A stretch of 64,000 bases of DNA from Candidatus Vecturithrix granuli. GTDB lineage: Bacteria; Moduliflexota; Moduliflexia; Moduliflexales; Moduliflexaceae. Shown here in pieces: positions 42,005-54,326 of the stretch. A program made the position numbers and the translations under genes. Under the pieces are notes generated by a model. The model did not search any database and was not told the origin of the DNA. It worked only from the letters and a program-made list of their open reading frames with translations. The stretch's first letter is position 1. Every line of letters starts with the position of its first letter. The stretch is from assembly GCA_000739535.1 (NCBI GenBank), contig DF820463.1:701899-765898 (forward strand), in the 5' to 3' direction.

Positions 42005-44458
42005 TCACTCATTTTCAGGTTCCTCATCACTTTCAACGACACGTGCAACGGCGACAACTTTATCATCATCGCTTAACCATTGAAGGGCAACACCCTGAGT
42101 ATTTCGGCCAATGACACTGATATTTGACACTCCCATTCGAATAATTTTTCCGGAAGCCGTAATCATTAGAATATCATCGTTGTCATTCACTTGAAGCACT
42201 CCGACCACATTCCCGCGTTTAGGGGTACATTTCATGTTGATCAAGCCTTTTCCGCCTCGTCCTTGAGGTCGGTACTGATCAACCGCCGAACGTTTGCCAT
42301 AACCTTTTTCAGTGACCGAGAGAATTGTGAATTCATTGTGAACCACATCCATTCCAATCACAACGTCACCTTTACTGAGCGAAATTCCTTTCACCCCGGT
42401 TGCGGTTCGTCCCATCGCACGCACGTTTGTTTCAGAAAAACGGATCGCCTTCCCTTTAAAGGTTGAGAGTAAGAGATCTTGCTTGCCATCGGTGAGCACA
42501 ACAGACACCAGCGCATCATCTTCATTAATATTCAGGGCAATAATCCCGGTCGAGCGCGGATTGCCGTATTCTGTCAGTTCAGTCTTCTTGACCAGACCCT
42601 TTTGGGTCGCCATCACCAGATATTTTCCTGATTCAAAATTCTGCACCGGCAAAATGGCAGATACCTTTTCAGTAGGTTCAATGTTTAACAGATTAATGAT
42701 CGCTTTGCCTCTTGCCTGTCTTCCGGCTTCAGGAATTTCATAGACTTTCAACCAATAGACTTTGCCTTTATCAGTAAACACCAGAATATAATCGTGAGTT
42801 GACGCCACGAACAGATGTTCCACAAAATCGTCTTCCTTGGCGACAATGCCTGTCACGCCTTTGCCTCTGCGCATCTGGCTGCGATACATGGTGACCGGAT
42901 TGCGTTTCACATACCCGGCATGGGTTACCATGACCATCATATCCTCTTCCACGATCATATCTTCAAGGGTAATTTCAGAAGAATCCGCCACAATCTCTGT
43001 ACGACGCTTATCCCCATATTCCGCTTTAACCGCCAACAATTCTTCTTGAATAAGCGCGGTCACCAGGGCGGGATCGGCTAATAAGGCTTTGAGATGTTGA
43101 ATTTCTGCCAGTAAGTCCTGATGTTCCTGCTCCAATTTTTCGCGTTCCAGCCCGGTGAGGCGCTGCAAGCGCATATCCAGGATCGCCTGAGCCTGTACTT
43201 CCGTGAGGGAAAAATTTTCCATCAGGTCAGCACGGGCAATTTGGGGCGTTTGCGAGGCGCGAATCAGGCTGACAACCGCATCAATATTGTCTAAGGCGAT
43301 TAATAGTCCCTGTAAAATATGATCGCGAGCTTCAGCTTTATTTAAGAGAAATCTGGTGCGGCGTGTAATAACGTTGCGGCGATGCTGAAGAAATAACTCC
43401 ATCATCTGTTTCAAATTGAGGTATTGCGGACGCTGGTCAACCAGGGCCAGCATAATCGCTCCGAAGGTCACTTGCATTTGCGTATGCTTGTACAACTGAT
43501 TCAAAATGACTTCGGCGTATTCATTTTTCTTGAGTTCGATCATGATCCGCATCCCATCACGATCGGATTCGTCACGTAAATCGGCGATCCCTTCGATCTT
43601 CTTTTCACGGACCAGTTCGGCAATTTTTTCAATAAGTTTGGCCTTATTGACCTGATAGGGGATTTCCGTGACGATAATACGTTCTTTTTCCGAACGTTTT
43701 TCTTTTTCGACAAAGACCCGGGCGCGGAGTTGGATATGCCCTCGACCGGTTTTATACATATCAACAATGCCCTGGTAACCGTGAATAATGCCACCTGTTG
43801 GAAAATCGGGTCCTTTCACGTAATGACACAGTTCGTCAATCGTGATCTGCGGCTGTTTAATCAGAGCTACTAACCCATCAATAATTTCACCTAAATTGTG
43901 GGGTGGAATATTGGTCGCCATGCCCACCGCAATTCCAGACGCTCCATTGACCAGGAGGTTCGGCAGTTTTGTTGGCAAGACTTCAGGTTCAACCAGTGTT
44001 TCATCGTAGTTCGGAAGATAGTTGACTGTGTTTTTCTCAATGTCAGCCAGCAATTCCACAGTGATTTTGGCGCGCCGTGCCTCGGTATAACGCATGGCTG
44101 CCGCGGGGTCGCCGTCAACGGATCCGAAGTTGCCCTGACCATCAACAAGGGGATAGCGCAGCGAGAAATCCTGCGCCATGCGCACAAGCGTATCGTAAAT
44201 CGCCGCATCGCCATGGGGGTGATATTTTCCCATGCAGTCACCGACGATCCGGGCTGCTTTTTTGTAGGGTTTGTTCCAATCAAGCCCCATTTCGTGCATA
44301 GTATAAAGTACGCGGCGGTGTACGGGCTTCAGTCCATCTCTCACATCAGGTAACGCCCGTCCGATGATTACGCTCATCGCGTAATCCATGTAGGAATTTT
44401 GCATTTCGTCTTCAATGAAGACCGGTGTTGGGGCAAGAGTTTGTTCTAAAAGATTCAT
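42005..44458 (-). CDS. gyrA: DNA gyrase subunit A
   Basis: An 817-residue subunit. The N-terminal breakage-reunion domain has [21 protein letters not shown] and the catalytic tyrosine in AMRYTEARR. The quinolone-resistance region [19 protein letters not shown] shows the wild-type-like pattern with Ala rather than Ser at the usual resistance position, so intrinsic quinolone response cannot be predicted. Six C-terminal beta-pinwheel blades follow, with the GyrA-box QGRGGKG. Cytoplasmic; introduces negative supercoils with GyrB. Confidence 0.97.
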   Translation of the reverse strand: MNLLEQTLAPTPVFIEDEMQNSYMDYAMSVIIGRALPDVRDGLKPVHRRVLYTMHEMGLDWNKPYKKAARIVGDCMGKYHPHGDAAIYDTLVRMAQDFSLRYPLVDGQGNFGSVDGDPAAAMRYTEARRAKITVELLADIEKNTVNYLPNYDETLVEPEVLPTKLPNLLVNGASGIAVGMATNIPPHNLGEIIDGLVALIKQPQITIDELCHYVKGPDFPTGGIIHGYQGIVDMYKTGRGHIQLRARVFVEKEKRSEKERIIVTEIPYQVNKAKLIEKIAELVREKKIEGIADLRDESDRDGMRIMIELKKNEYAEVILNQLYKHTQMQVTFGAIMLALVDQRPQYLNLKQMMELFLQHRRNVITRRTRFLLNKAEARDHILQGLLIALDNIDAVVSLIRASQTPQIARADLMENFSLTEVQAQAILDMRLQRLTGLEREKLEQEHQDLLAEIQHLKALLADPALVTALIQEELLAVKAEYGDKRRTEIVADSSEITLEDMIVEEDMMVMVTHAGYVKRNPVTMYRSQMRRGKGVTGIVAKEDDFVEHLFVASTHDYILVFTDKGKVYWLKVYEIPEAGRQARGKAIINLLNIEPTEKVSAILPVQNFESGKYLVMATQKGLVKKTELTEYGNPRSTGIIALNINEDDALVSVVLTDGKQDLLLSTFKGKAIRFSETNVRAMGRTATGVKGISLSKGDVVIGMDVVHNEFTILSVTEKGYGKRSAVDQYRPQGRGGKGLINMKCTPKRGNVVGVLQVNDNDDILMITASGKIIRMGVSNISVIGRNTQGVALQWLSDDDKVVAVARVVESDEEPENE

Positions 44459-44530
44459 TATAAAATTGAAGCTTGACTATTGAAAATTGATGATTTCAAC
44501 ATTCAACATTCAATCTTCAATTTTTGATTG

Positions 44531-46972
<2,442 letters not shown>

Positions 46973-47067
46973 TCAGTGAAGGTTACGTCTCTTCCTTCGA
47001 TATTGTGATGTTTGCTGTTCCTTATGACAGCATAGGGTTTCAATGCCTCAAGCTCTTGTCAAGTAAA

Positions 47068-47122
47068 TTTACCAGGAAGGTCACTTTCTGTACCATATTT
47101 CTTCTGTGACCTTCCTGGTAAA
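47068..47122. repeat. perfect 17-base inverted repeat upstream of gyrB
   Basis: TTTACCAGGAAGGTCAC (47068-47084) and its complement (47106-47122), loop 21 bases, in the 368-base gap between gyrB and the RemB-like gene. It may be a transcription terminator-like structure or regulator site; no T-run. Confidence 0.7.
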
Positions 47123-47160
47123 GAATGTGTTACTGTAAATCATTCTGTGTTGATTGGCGA

Positions 47161-47237
47161 TGGAGTGCGAAAGTTCTATTTTCGCAAGTAAGTGTTTGGC
47201 GAAAAATTGACGCGCAAAAGTAGAACTTTTGCACTCC
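47161..47237. repeat. palindromic repeat, family A copy 5 (diverged)
   Basis: TGGAGTGCGAAAGTTCTA and TAGAACTTTTGCACTCCA arms, with a longer, less regular middle than the other copies. Confidence 0.65.
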
Positions 47238-47307
47238 AGTTTAATTTTTTTATAGAATAACACGTTGTTTTTCTTTGCGCAAGAAATTCTTTGTGTGTTG
47301 AGAAAAA

Positions 47308-47544
47308 TCAGGCATCTGTCCTCCAACGTTTTTTTAATGTTCGGCAATGAACATTTGAACAGTGAATTTCCTGAGATGTTGTCAAAACATAAGATTTGAC
47401 AGCATTGGCTTCATGTTCATGGTCAACGCGCGTGACGTGCTGCAAAAACTCCGGAGATATCATTGACTGAAACTGCGAGGCTTCAAAAATGCCAATAATT
47501 CGCTCAGATAGAAGATACACATTCATACCGATATGAAGATACAT
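47308..47544 (-). CDS. remB: RemB-like (DUF370) regulatory protein
   Basis: A 78-residue protein. The opening MYLHIGMNVYLLSERIIGIF and the end KSYVLTTSQEIHCS...TLKKRW match the DUF370/RemB family, whose Bacillus member YaaB lies between recF and gyrB, as here. RemA/RemB are small DNA-binding proteins that influence matrix genes and osmoprotection in Bacillus. TAGGAAAATCA precedes the ATG. Context and end motifs together make the call good despite its small size. Confidence 0.8.
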   Translation of the reverse strand: MYLHIGMNVYLLSERIIGIFEASQFQSMISPEFLQHVTRVDHEHEANAVKSYVLTTSQEIHCSNVHCRTLKKRWRTDA

Positions 47545-47571
47545 TGATTTTCCTATCTATTGAAATTTGTC

Positions 47572-47604
47572 AGAAATCGGGTTTTTGGCAAAAACCCGAT
47601 TTCT
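47572..47604. repeat. palindromic repeat, family B copy 5
   Basis: AGAAATCGGGTTTTT against AAAAACCCGATTTCT, in the 87-base gap between recF and the RemB-like gene. Confidence 0.6.
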
Positions 47605-47631
47605 ACATTGTATTCCTCTTTGAACATGGCG

Positions 47632-48813
47632 TTATTCCTGTTGAGGAAGTTGAATATATGAACAGGGGATATTGTGAACCGAGGCGACATCCGGTTTCTC
47701 GGTGGCGCTGATAAACACCTGCATCCCCTGCTGCAAACATTCCAAAAAACGCGCATTGCGGTACATATCGAGTTCAGAGGTCACATCATCCAAAAGGAGC
47801 ACGGGATATTCAGCGTATTGGTCATAATACACATACGATTCTGCAAGTTTGACTGCTAAGATGGCTGTTCGCTGCTGCCCCTGGGACCCATAAGCTTTCA
47901 ACGATTTCTCTGAAATTTCAAGATCAAGGTCATCGCGATGCGGCCCGACCAGTGTTGTGCCGTATTGATATTCACGTTTCTGATGACGTTGCAATGCCTG
48001 TCCGTAGAGTTCAAAAATATGTTGATACGCCTCTGCATGAGCCAATTCCTGTCCTTCATGTGACAATGCTTCAACGGAACCAATACTTGATGTGTAGCGA
48101 ATCTGAATTGATTCTGCACCATTCATCCACTGTAGATACATTTGCTTGACGAATTGTTGAAGAACCCTGGTGAATCGGATTCTCTGAAGAATAATTTTGC
48201 TTCCAAGCATTTGTAATTGAGATTCCCAGACCTCAAGTGAACTTCTCTCAGACGCCTCCAGCCGTCGTTTTGCCTGCACCTCCCGCAATAATGAATTTCT
48301 TTGTTTTAACGCGCGATTATATTCTGTCAGAAGCGACCAATACGGGGGATAAAAATGAAACGTTGCCCGATCCAGGAAATAACGACGAGACGCAGGAGAG
48401 CCTTTCACAAACGTCAAATCATCCGGATGAAACGCCACTGACGGAAAGATTTGCAAATACTCTTTTGAAGATGTGCATGGTTTGGCATTGATCAACACTT
48501 CCCTGGTATTCGGTTTGAGCCTGATCGCAAGAGTTTTCGTTCTCGGCAAGGAACTCTCATCCTCTTTTTCTTCACAAATAACGCCGCGCAGGAAACTTTC
48601 TCTCACATTCCAGGTCATTAATTCACGAATCGAATGGGTTCGAAACGACCGCAAATTCGAAAGCAGGCAGATCGCTTCAAGCAGGTTAGTTTTTCCAGCA
48701 GCATTCTGGCCAAAAAGGATGTTAAGTCCCGGGCTAAATTCGAATTGGGCAGAGGCAAAATTCCGGAATCCCTGTAAATCAATTGATTTTAAGTACACAG
48801 CCGCATAGAGCAT
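47632..48813 (-). CDS. recF: DNA repair and replication protein RecF
   Basis: A 393-residue ABC-type ATPase if begun at the ATG at 48813, where the usual YLKSIDLQGFRNF opening follows; ATGs further upstream (48825, 48858) are possible. Walker A LFGQNAAGKTNLLEA, signature-like SQGQQRTAILAVKLAE and Walker B VLLLDDVTSELD are clear. It loads RecA at gaps with RecO/RecR. It is 54 bases downstream of dnaN in the same orientation. Confidence 0.93.
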   Translation of the reverse strand: MLYAAVYLKSIDLQGFRNFASAQFEFSPGLNILFGQNAAGKTNLLEAICLLSNLRSFRTHSIRELMTWNVRESFLRGVICEEKEDESSLPRTKTLAIRLKPNTREVLINAKPCTSSKEYLQIFPSVAFHPDDLTFVKGSPASRRYFLDRATFHFYPPYWSLLTEYNRALKQRNSLLREVQAKRRLEASERSSLEVWESQLQMLGSKIILQRIRFTRVLQQFVKQMYLQWMNGAESIQIRYTSSIGSVEALSHEGQELAHAEAYQHIFELYGQALQRHQKREYQYGTTLVGPHRDDLDLEISEKSLKAYGSQGQQRTAILAVKLAESYVYYDQYAEYPVLLLDDVTSELDMYRNARFLECLQQGMQVFISATEKPDVASVHNIPCSYIQLPQQE

Positions 48814-48867
48814 GATGGAGACCATCTTGGATAAGGTGGCCTCCATCTCAACAATCACTCAGCTACG

Positions 48868-49977
48868 TTATACTCTCATTGGCATAATCACGCAGGAGAA
48901 ACCGGAATCTTCTTCGGCATCTGAGGAGAACAAGCCAGGACTGAGAGAATCATTGAGCCCGAGCAGCACGTTTTCGCCATTCACCACGGAAAGAAAGTCC
49001 TGAACGTACCGCGCGTTAAATCCTATAGTCAGGTCTTCGCCGTCATACGCGATCGGGAGGGATTCCTCGGCTTCGCCGAGATTAGGGTCACTTGATGAAA
49101 GACTTAACTGTCCAGCAGTCGCGCTAAACTTGATCAGGCGCGTATCACTGCACAATAACGCCACACGCCGGATCGCTCGATTGAGTTGTTCCCGTTCTAT
49201 TGTGAGCATCACACGCGAGGATTCAGGAATAACCTGCCGGTAATCCGGGAACTGCGCGTCAATCAACCGCGAGACTAACATTGTACCATTCTTCCGAAAA
49301 GCAATTTGGCTCTCGCCCAGGTTCACGGACATCTGCTCGTCAGCGTCACACAATTTTTTGACTTCATTCATGGCTTTGACAGGGATAATCACCTCACGGG
49401 TTTCATTCTCTGCCCATTCTATATTGTGAGGCTTTTTAATCACCGCCAGACGGTGTCCATCGGTTGCGACCATTGAAAATTCTTGCGGTGTAATGGAAAA
49501 AAGAATGCCAGTCAACGCGTATCTGGATTCATCATGAGACACAGCAAAAGCGGTTTTGGTAATCATCTCTCTCAGCACAGATTGCTGAAGGCTGATCATA
49601 TCCTGCGAAGGGAGGACTGGCAAATCCGGAAAGTCCGTTTTCGGCAACCCGGCAAGTTTGAAACTGGCTTTTGAACATTCCAGGGTAATCCAGTTATTCT
49701 CATTGACCTCTAAAGAAAGAGACGCTTCCGGGAGTTCGCGTAGAATTTCGAATAACTTTTGCGCTGGAATGGTAATGCTCCCTGCTGTGGCCTCACTAAC
49801 AGGAAGTATTGTGGACATCCCGACCTCGAGATTTGTCGCAACAAGCTTAACCTGATTTTCTCCTTCTGTTTCCAGAAGAATATTTGACAGTACAGGAATT
49901 GTATTTTTCTTGTCAACGACACTTTGAACACGTTGAACACCTTCAAAAAAATTATTCTTTTCGATCATTATTTTCAT
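48868..49977 (-). CDS. dnaN: DNA polymerase III sliding clamp (beta subunit)
   Basis: A 369-residue beta clamp with three repeated domains. Conserved stretches include VVDKKNTIPVLSNILLE, LTGILFSITPQEFSMVATDG, MLVSRLIDAQFPDYRQVIP and the C-terminal SCVIMPMRV. AAGGGAAGG precedes the ATG. It forms the ring that tethers polymerase III. Downstream of dnaA across the 592-base putative origin segment. Confidence 0.96.
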   Translation of the reverse strand: MKIMIEKNNFFEGVQRVQSVVDKKNTIPVLSNILLETEGENQVKLVATNLEVGMSTILPVSEATAGSITIPAQKLFEILRELPEASLSLEVNENNWITLECSKASFKLAGLPKTDFPDLPVLPSQDMISLQQSVLREMITKTAFAVSHDESRYALTGILFSITPQEFSMVATDGHRLAVIKKPHNIEWAENETREVIIPVKAMNEVKKLCDADEQMSVNLGESQIAFRKNGTMLVSRLIDAQFPDYRQVIPESSRVMLTIEREQLNRAIRRVALLCSDTRLIKFSATAGQLSLSSSDPNLGEAEESLPIAYDGEDLTIGFNARYVQDFLSVVNGENVLLGLNDSLSPGLFSSDAEEDSGFSCVIMPMRV

Positions 49978-50569
49978 AACTGTTTTCCCTTCCCTTATCC
50001 CTTATAGCTCGATTATTATATTTTTGCTGCAAAGTAGAGAATTCCTCTCCATTTCTTGTTTTTTTGTCAAATAAAAAAACCATGAACGCTTTTATTGAAC
50101 CACATATCTAAATACACACATTGGCACAATTTGTTCATGATGTCAAACTCCTTTTTGAACAAAATATAAAATTTCATGAATTCATGCGGTGATTTAAGCG
50201 GTGATTTAATCAGAATGTTATCCACAGAATCTTTCTCTACTAAAAGAAAAATTTTATTTCTTTATTTGGATCGTAGTCGTAGTAGAGCTTCTGGATATTG
50301 TGAAAATAGCTGGAAATCTTTTGCTATTCAAGGAAAGATATCCTTGAGCCGGTTGTGAATAAATAGAGAAGATTTTGTGAATAGACGTGGACTGTTAGAG
50401 CCTGATCCTTTTTCGTCAGTGATCCATTCACATCTTTCCACACAATATTCACAGACTGTTCACATATTTGTTCACAAATACTCGAATGATCATGCGAACG
50501 TTTATCCCCAGTGAAACACATCGAATTCACAAGAAATCTACAGGTTTTCCACAAATTTATCCACAGCTA
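49978..50569. other. putative oriC, downstream part (dnaA-dnaN gap)
   Basis: DnaA boxes: TTATCCACA at 50218-50226 and 50557-50565; TGTGAATAA (reverse TTATTCACA) at 50354-50362; TTTTCCACA at 50545-50553; several near matches (TATTCACA, GTTCACA) between 50420 and 50480. An AT-rich stretch lies at 50227-50268, then TAGTCGTAGTAG at 50274-50285, which resembles a DnaA-trio. No gene is visible in the segment. Confidence 0.7.
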
Positions 50570-51952
50570 TTATGTGTGCAATGCTTGTTCCAACGTTTCG
50601 ACTTCTTTGGCTAAGGTCACATCTTCCTGCGTCATTGCCTGGACTTTCTGGCAGGCGTACATAATTGTGGTATGGTCTTTTCCTCCAAAAAATTGTCCGA
50701 TTGCAGGCAATGACAGATCGGTCAGTTTTCTGGCGAGAAACATGGCAATTTGTCGGGGAAAGGCCACATTTCTCAACCGACTGGCCGAGCGCATGTCTTC
50801 AACTTTGATTTTATAATGGTTGGCGACGACTTCTTGAATAAGTGTAACGGTAATTGACCGCGCTGAACCGGGGTCTTTGACATCAAGAATGTCATCGAGC
50901 ACGCGTTTTGCCAAATCCAACGTAATCTCTTCTTTCACGATGGTGGAGTGCGCTGCGATTTTGATTAAACACCCCTCAAGCGCCCGGATATTCGATTTGA
51001 TTTGCGTGGCAATAAACATGGCGACATCGTTTGGAAGTTCAATTTGTTCTGTTTCGGCTTTTTTCTTTAAAATGGCGACCTTGGTTTCAAAATCCGGCGG
51101 CTGAATATCAACAATCAAACCCCATTCGAAGCGTGAACGCAACCGTTCCTCCAGAGTCGGAATTTTTTTGGGCGGACAGTCACTCGAAATGACAATCTGC
51201 TTTTGGGTATCGTAAAGGGCGTTAAAGGTGTGGAAAAACTCTTCTTGCGTGCGTTCCTTGCCAGCGATAAACTGAATATCGTCAATCAGCAGCAGATCGA
51301 TGTTGCGATATTTTTCGCGGAATTGCTGCATCGTATCGAAACGAATTGCGTTGATGAGTTCATTCATGAAGCGTTCGAAAGAGAGATAATAGATGCGAAC
51401 TTTCCCCTGGGTATCTTGTGTTTTGACCGCATGACCAATAGCATGCATCAGATGGGTTTTGCCGAGTCCGACGCCTCCATAAATAAAGAGCGGATTATAC
51501 GCCCGTGAGGGTTGTTTAGCTACGGCAAGCGACGCGGCATGGGCCAACTGGTTACTTCCGCCGACAACATAGGTTTCGAAGGTATATTTGGGGTTCAGAC
51601 CAATCGGTTCTTCAATCACCTGAATAGCATTGCTCTCTTTGATTTCAGCCCGACGTGATTCAGTAGATTCTGCATGAAGGTCTTCCGGTTCGTAGGAGGT
51701 TCTGCTGGTCAGGTTTGGATCAATCGTAAAAATGACCCTGACGTCACTTTGGGTGAATGAGCGTAAAATCTCGAGAATCACATCCATATAGTGCTCTTTC
51801 AGCCAATTGACAAAGTATTGATCCGGCACCGCAACTTCAAGGACGCCATCTTGAAATGAACGCTGTTGAGTCGGAGAAAACCAGGCATCAAAGCTTGAGG
51901 GGTTCATCCGTGCCGCAACAAGTTCTAATACTTTATTCCAAAGGGTATTCAT
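50570..51952 (-). CDS. dnaA: chromosomal replication initiator DnaA
   Basis: A 460-residue initiator from the ATG at 51952. Domain I at the N-terminus (LWNKVLELVAARMNPSSFDAWF), a variable acidic linker, the AAA+ domain with Walker A YGGVGLGKTHLMHAIGHA and Walker B LLLIDDIQFIAGKERTQEEF, and domain IV with the DnaA signature FGGKDHTTIMYACQKV. DnaA boxes flank the gene on both sides. Confidence 0.97.
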   Translation of the reverse strand: MNTLWNKVLELVAARMNPSSFDAWFSPTQQRSFQDGVLEVAVPDQYFVNWLKEHYMDVILEILRSFTQSDVRVIFTIDPNLTSRTSYEPEDLHAESTESRRAEIKESNAIQVIEEPIGLNPKYTFETYVVGGSNQLAHAASLAVAKQPSRAYNPLFIYGGVGLGKTHLMHAIGHAVKTQDTQGKVRIYYLSFERFMNELINAIRFDTMQQFREKYRNIDLLLIDDIQFIAGKERTQEEFFHTFNALYDTQKQIVISSDCPPKKIPTLEERLRSRFEWGLIVDIQPPDFETKVAILKKKAETEQIELPNDVAMFIATQIKSNIRALEGCLIKIAAHSTIVKEEITLDLAKRVLDDILDVKDPGSARSITVTLIQEVVANHYKIKVEDMRSASRLRNVAFPRQIAMFLARKLTDLSLPAIGQFFGGKDHTTIMYACQKVQAMTQEDVTLAKEVETLEQALHT

Positions 51953-52445
51953 AGTATTTTCTCTTTTTATATTACAACTAAATTTTTGTGGCAAATCCTA
52001 AGTTTTCAGGCAATAGTCAGAAATCCCTTTCTTATAAGGAATCCATGCAATAGTTACTTATAATGCAGTGCAAATGAAAATTATTCACAAAGTTTTTACG
52101 GGTTATTTCGGGAATGACTCTTCGATTTCCCGAAACAAAAGAAGTCAAGTAAATTTATCTGTGCTTACTTCATAACGTAGTGCAGATTAAAATTATTCAC
52201 AAAGTTATCCACAGATGTGGATAACTTTGTGAATTTTCAGAAGATAGCACACATTGCCTGAATACGCATTGCAAAATCTCAGTATGGCGTATATCCTGAA
52301 AAAGTCTTATTTATAGGAAAAGTCCGAATTTTGACAGTATATTTGCGAAAGAATGTGTTTTCCACAAAAAGAATATTTCTGTGTATATTGTTTATCAAAA
52401 GGCTTTTTGTCAAGGAATGAATTGTGGATAACTCGAAAGATCTTT
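51953..52445. other. putative oriC, upstream part (DnaA-box cluster)
   Basis: DnaA boxes TTATTCACA (52081-52089, 52194-52202), TTATCCACA (52205-52213), TGTGGATAA (52216-52224, 52423-52431) and TTTTCCACA (52358-52366). Those at 52192-52235 form one near-perfect palindrome of about 44 bases. No gene is visible from 51953 to 52645. A GAGCGAAGTCGAGGTGAG fragment related to the family D core lies near 52518. Confidence 0.7.
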
Positions 52446-52645
52446 CGTGCTTATGCTTTTTCCCAGAGGGCTATTGCCATCTCAACTTCGTTCGATGTCC
52501 GGCCTTGCGTTCACCGAGCGAAGTCGAGGTGAGTTGACAGGGGTTGTCATGTTGTGGTATATGTCACGCTCAGGCTTCTATTTCCTGCGGAACAGGCGAG
52601 AATAACTCGCCGTTTCAACGATGAAGAGCCATTGTGTGACAGCAG

Positions 52646-53356
52646 TTATTCACAGGTCTGTGTTGCAAAATGGCGATCATACTCCTGCGCGTTTTTGACG
52701 ACGTTGTATTCAGTCGGTTTGATTTGGACGTTTGCAGCCGCATATTGGAGACGCACCTGGTCCCCTTGCTCTTCGAGCAGCGGCAATACGCGTTGATACA
52801 ACTCATCCATCTCGGCATAGCGCTCAAGAGCAGCATACAAATTTGCCAATTGTAACATCGTATGCAAACGGTTGTCATGCGAAGCGTTCGAATTGGCATC
52901 CAAAATCCTGAGCGCGCGGGTCAGGAGTGGTTCCGCCGCGGCAAATTTACTCTGGACGCGATAGAAATCCCCTAAACTGTTTAACGCTTGCACCACGCGG
53001 ACATCCTCAGGACCAAAGGCCGTTTCGTTGATCTGCAGCGTTCGCTGCAACAGTCCTTCAGCTTCCTTCAGCTTGCCTGTCTGGCGTAAAATCGTTGCTA
53101 AAATGTCTAAGGAATCCGTAATTCCAGGATCGTTTACGCCAATGTTTTTTTCCCCATAGTCCACCGCCTGGCGTGCAGCTTGCTCGGCCTCTGCAAACTT
53201 TCGCTGCTGATAGAGCATGATCGTGTGCGTATTCAACGTGTTCAACATGGTTTCGTGAACTTTTCCCCTGTTTCCCGTCTGACTTTCCTGAGCATAACCC
53301 CAGACAGCCATGCCACCCAGACAGATGACAACACATATACTCACCAAATATTTCAT
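52646..53356 (-). CDS. secreted TPR protein
   Basis: A 236-residue protein from the ATG at 53356 (AAGGAATG upstream). Signal peptide MKYLVSICVVICLGGMAVWG with cleavage near YAQ. Four or five kinesin-light-chain-type TPRs follow (QQRKFAEAEQAARQAVDYGE, LKEAEGLLQRTLQINETAFG, RVVQALNSLGDFYRVQSKFA). Exported scaffold of unknown partner. It lies on the origin-proximal side of the RHS locus and is read in the same direction. Confidence 0.75.
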   Translation of the reverse strand: MKYLVSICVVICLGGMAVWGYAQESQTGNRGKVHETMLNTLNTHTIMLYQQRKFAEAEQAARQAVDYGEKNIGVNDPGITDSLDILATILRQTGKLKEAEGLLQRTLQINETAFGPEDVRVVQALNSLGDFYRVQSKFAAAEPLLTRALRILDANSNASHDNRLHTMLQLANLYAALERYAEMDELYQRVLPLLEEQGDQVRLQYAAANVQIKPTEYNVVKNAQEYDRHFATQTCE

Positions 53357-53566
53357 AGAGATGGCATTCCTTGATGGTCTGGCTGACAAGCTCTTGGCCA
53401 TTCTCTCGTCAATCAGACGTAAGAAATTTCTTTTTTTAAGTAACGAGAAGGGTTTTTTATAAGCAAGGATTTCCTGAGTTTCACTTGATAGTCAAGCTTT
53501 TTTTCAAGTAAAAGTTCAAGAAATTTCTATTATCCCCAGTCGAAATAATAGGCCGAAACGCATTCG

Positions 53567-54178
53567 TCACTTTGTCCACAGCAGATACGAATTGCCGGTC
53601 GGGGCCGTCGCGCCTGTGCCGCTGAGGTTGATCAGGTATGAACTCTCGTCGCTGTCGTTATTGGCAATCGTGATCGTCGCGCTGCGTGCGCCGGTCGCGC
53701 CGGGTGTGAACTTGACCGTAAACGTCGTGGAACCGCCGGCCGCGACGGGCGACGCCGGCTGCGTCACGGTGAAGTCGGTCGGATGGCTGCCGCCTTTGGT
53801 GATGCCGCTCAGCGTCAGCGTGGCGTCGCCGAGATTCTGAATCGTGAACGTGATCGCCGCGCTGCTGCTGCCGACATTGACCGATCCGAACGAGTAGCTG
53901 CCGCCGCTCGGAAGATCGGTTGATCCTTGTTTGACGTGAATCTCCGGGACAGGGATGGTCGTCACCCGCTGCGTCACATTGCCGTTCGCGTCATAGGTGT
54001 AGGCGATGGCTTTCCCGCTGCTGTAACTTGCGCCGGTCAACCGCCCTGCCGTATCATAGGTGTAGGTGATGGTCACCTGGGCGGCATCAACCGTTACAAT
54101 AGCCATCAGACAGGTTAGCGCCAACCATGTCAACAGAGAACAATATTTCCACAATTTTGTCATTGGTTGCATTTTCAT
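53567..54178 (-). CDS. secreted protein with YD repeats and an Ig-like (ASH/choice-of-anchor D) domain
   Basis: A 203-residue protein from the ATG at 54178 after AAGGAGG. Signal peptide (YCSLLTWLALTCLMAIVTVDA), then two YD-type repeats (YTYDTAGRLTGASY, YTYDANGNVTQRV) and one beta-sandwich domain (EIHVKQGSTDLPSGGSYSFG, then FTIQNLGDATLTLSGI, TFTVKFTPGATGARSATI). It looks like the head of a longer RHS protein joined to an Ig-like module. It is a likely paralogue fragment next to the big RHS gene; the C-terminus SYLLWTK may be natural. Confidence 0.7.
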   Translation of the reverse strand: MKMQPMTKLWKYCSLLTWLALTCLMAIVTVDAAQVTITYTYDTAGRLTGASYSSGKAIAYTYDANGNVTQRVTTIPVPEIHVKQGSTDLPSGGSYSFGSVNVGSSSAAITFTIQNLGDATLTLSGITKGGSHPTDFTVTQPASPVAAGGSTTFTVKFTPGATGARSATITIANNDSDESSYLINLSGTGATAPTGNSYLLWTK

Positions 54179-54237
54179 AATGTTTTTCCTCCTTGATGAT
54201 ATCTCAGGTTCTTGACTAAACACTTTCAGGGATTCCC

Positions 54238-54270
54238 AAAACCAGGTTTCTTCAAGAAACCTGGTTTTTT
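54238..54270. terminator. hairpin, family B copy 6, with a T-run
   Basis: AAAACCAGGTTTCTT against AAGAAACCTGGTTTT. Six T follow on the plus strand. It stands just after the RHS C-terminal frame and could terminate transcription. Confidence 0.5.
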
Positions 54271-54326
54271 GTCTTATGGCATCTCCGAAAATCGATGCGC
54301 GTGGGCGTCTTTCGAATCAGAGATCA

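Noticed and set aside
42005-44458. Reading gyrA as parC
   Set aside because: It is paired with gyrB at the dnaA locus and has a full GyrA-box and pinwheel, so gyrase is preferred.
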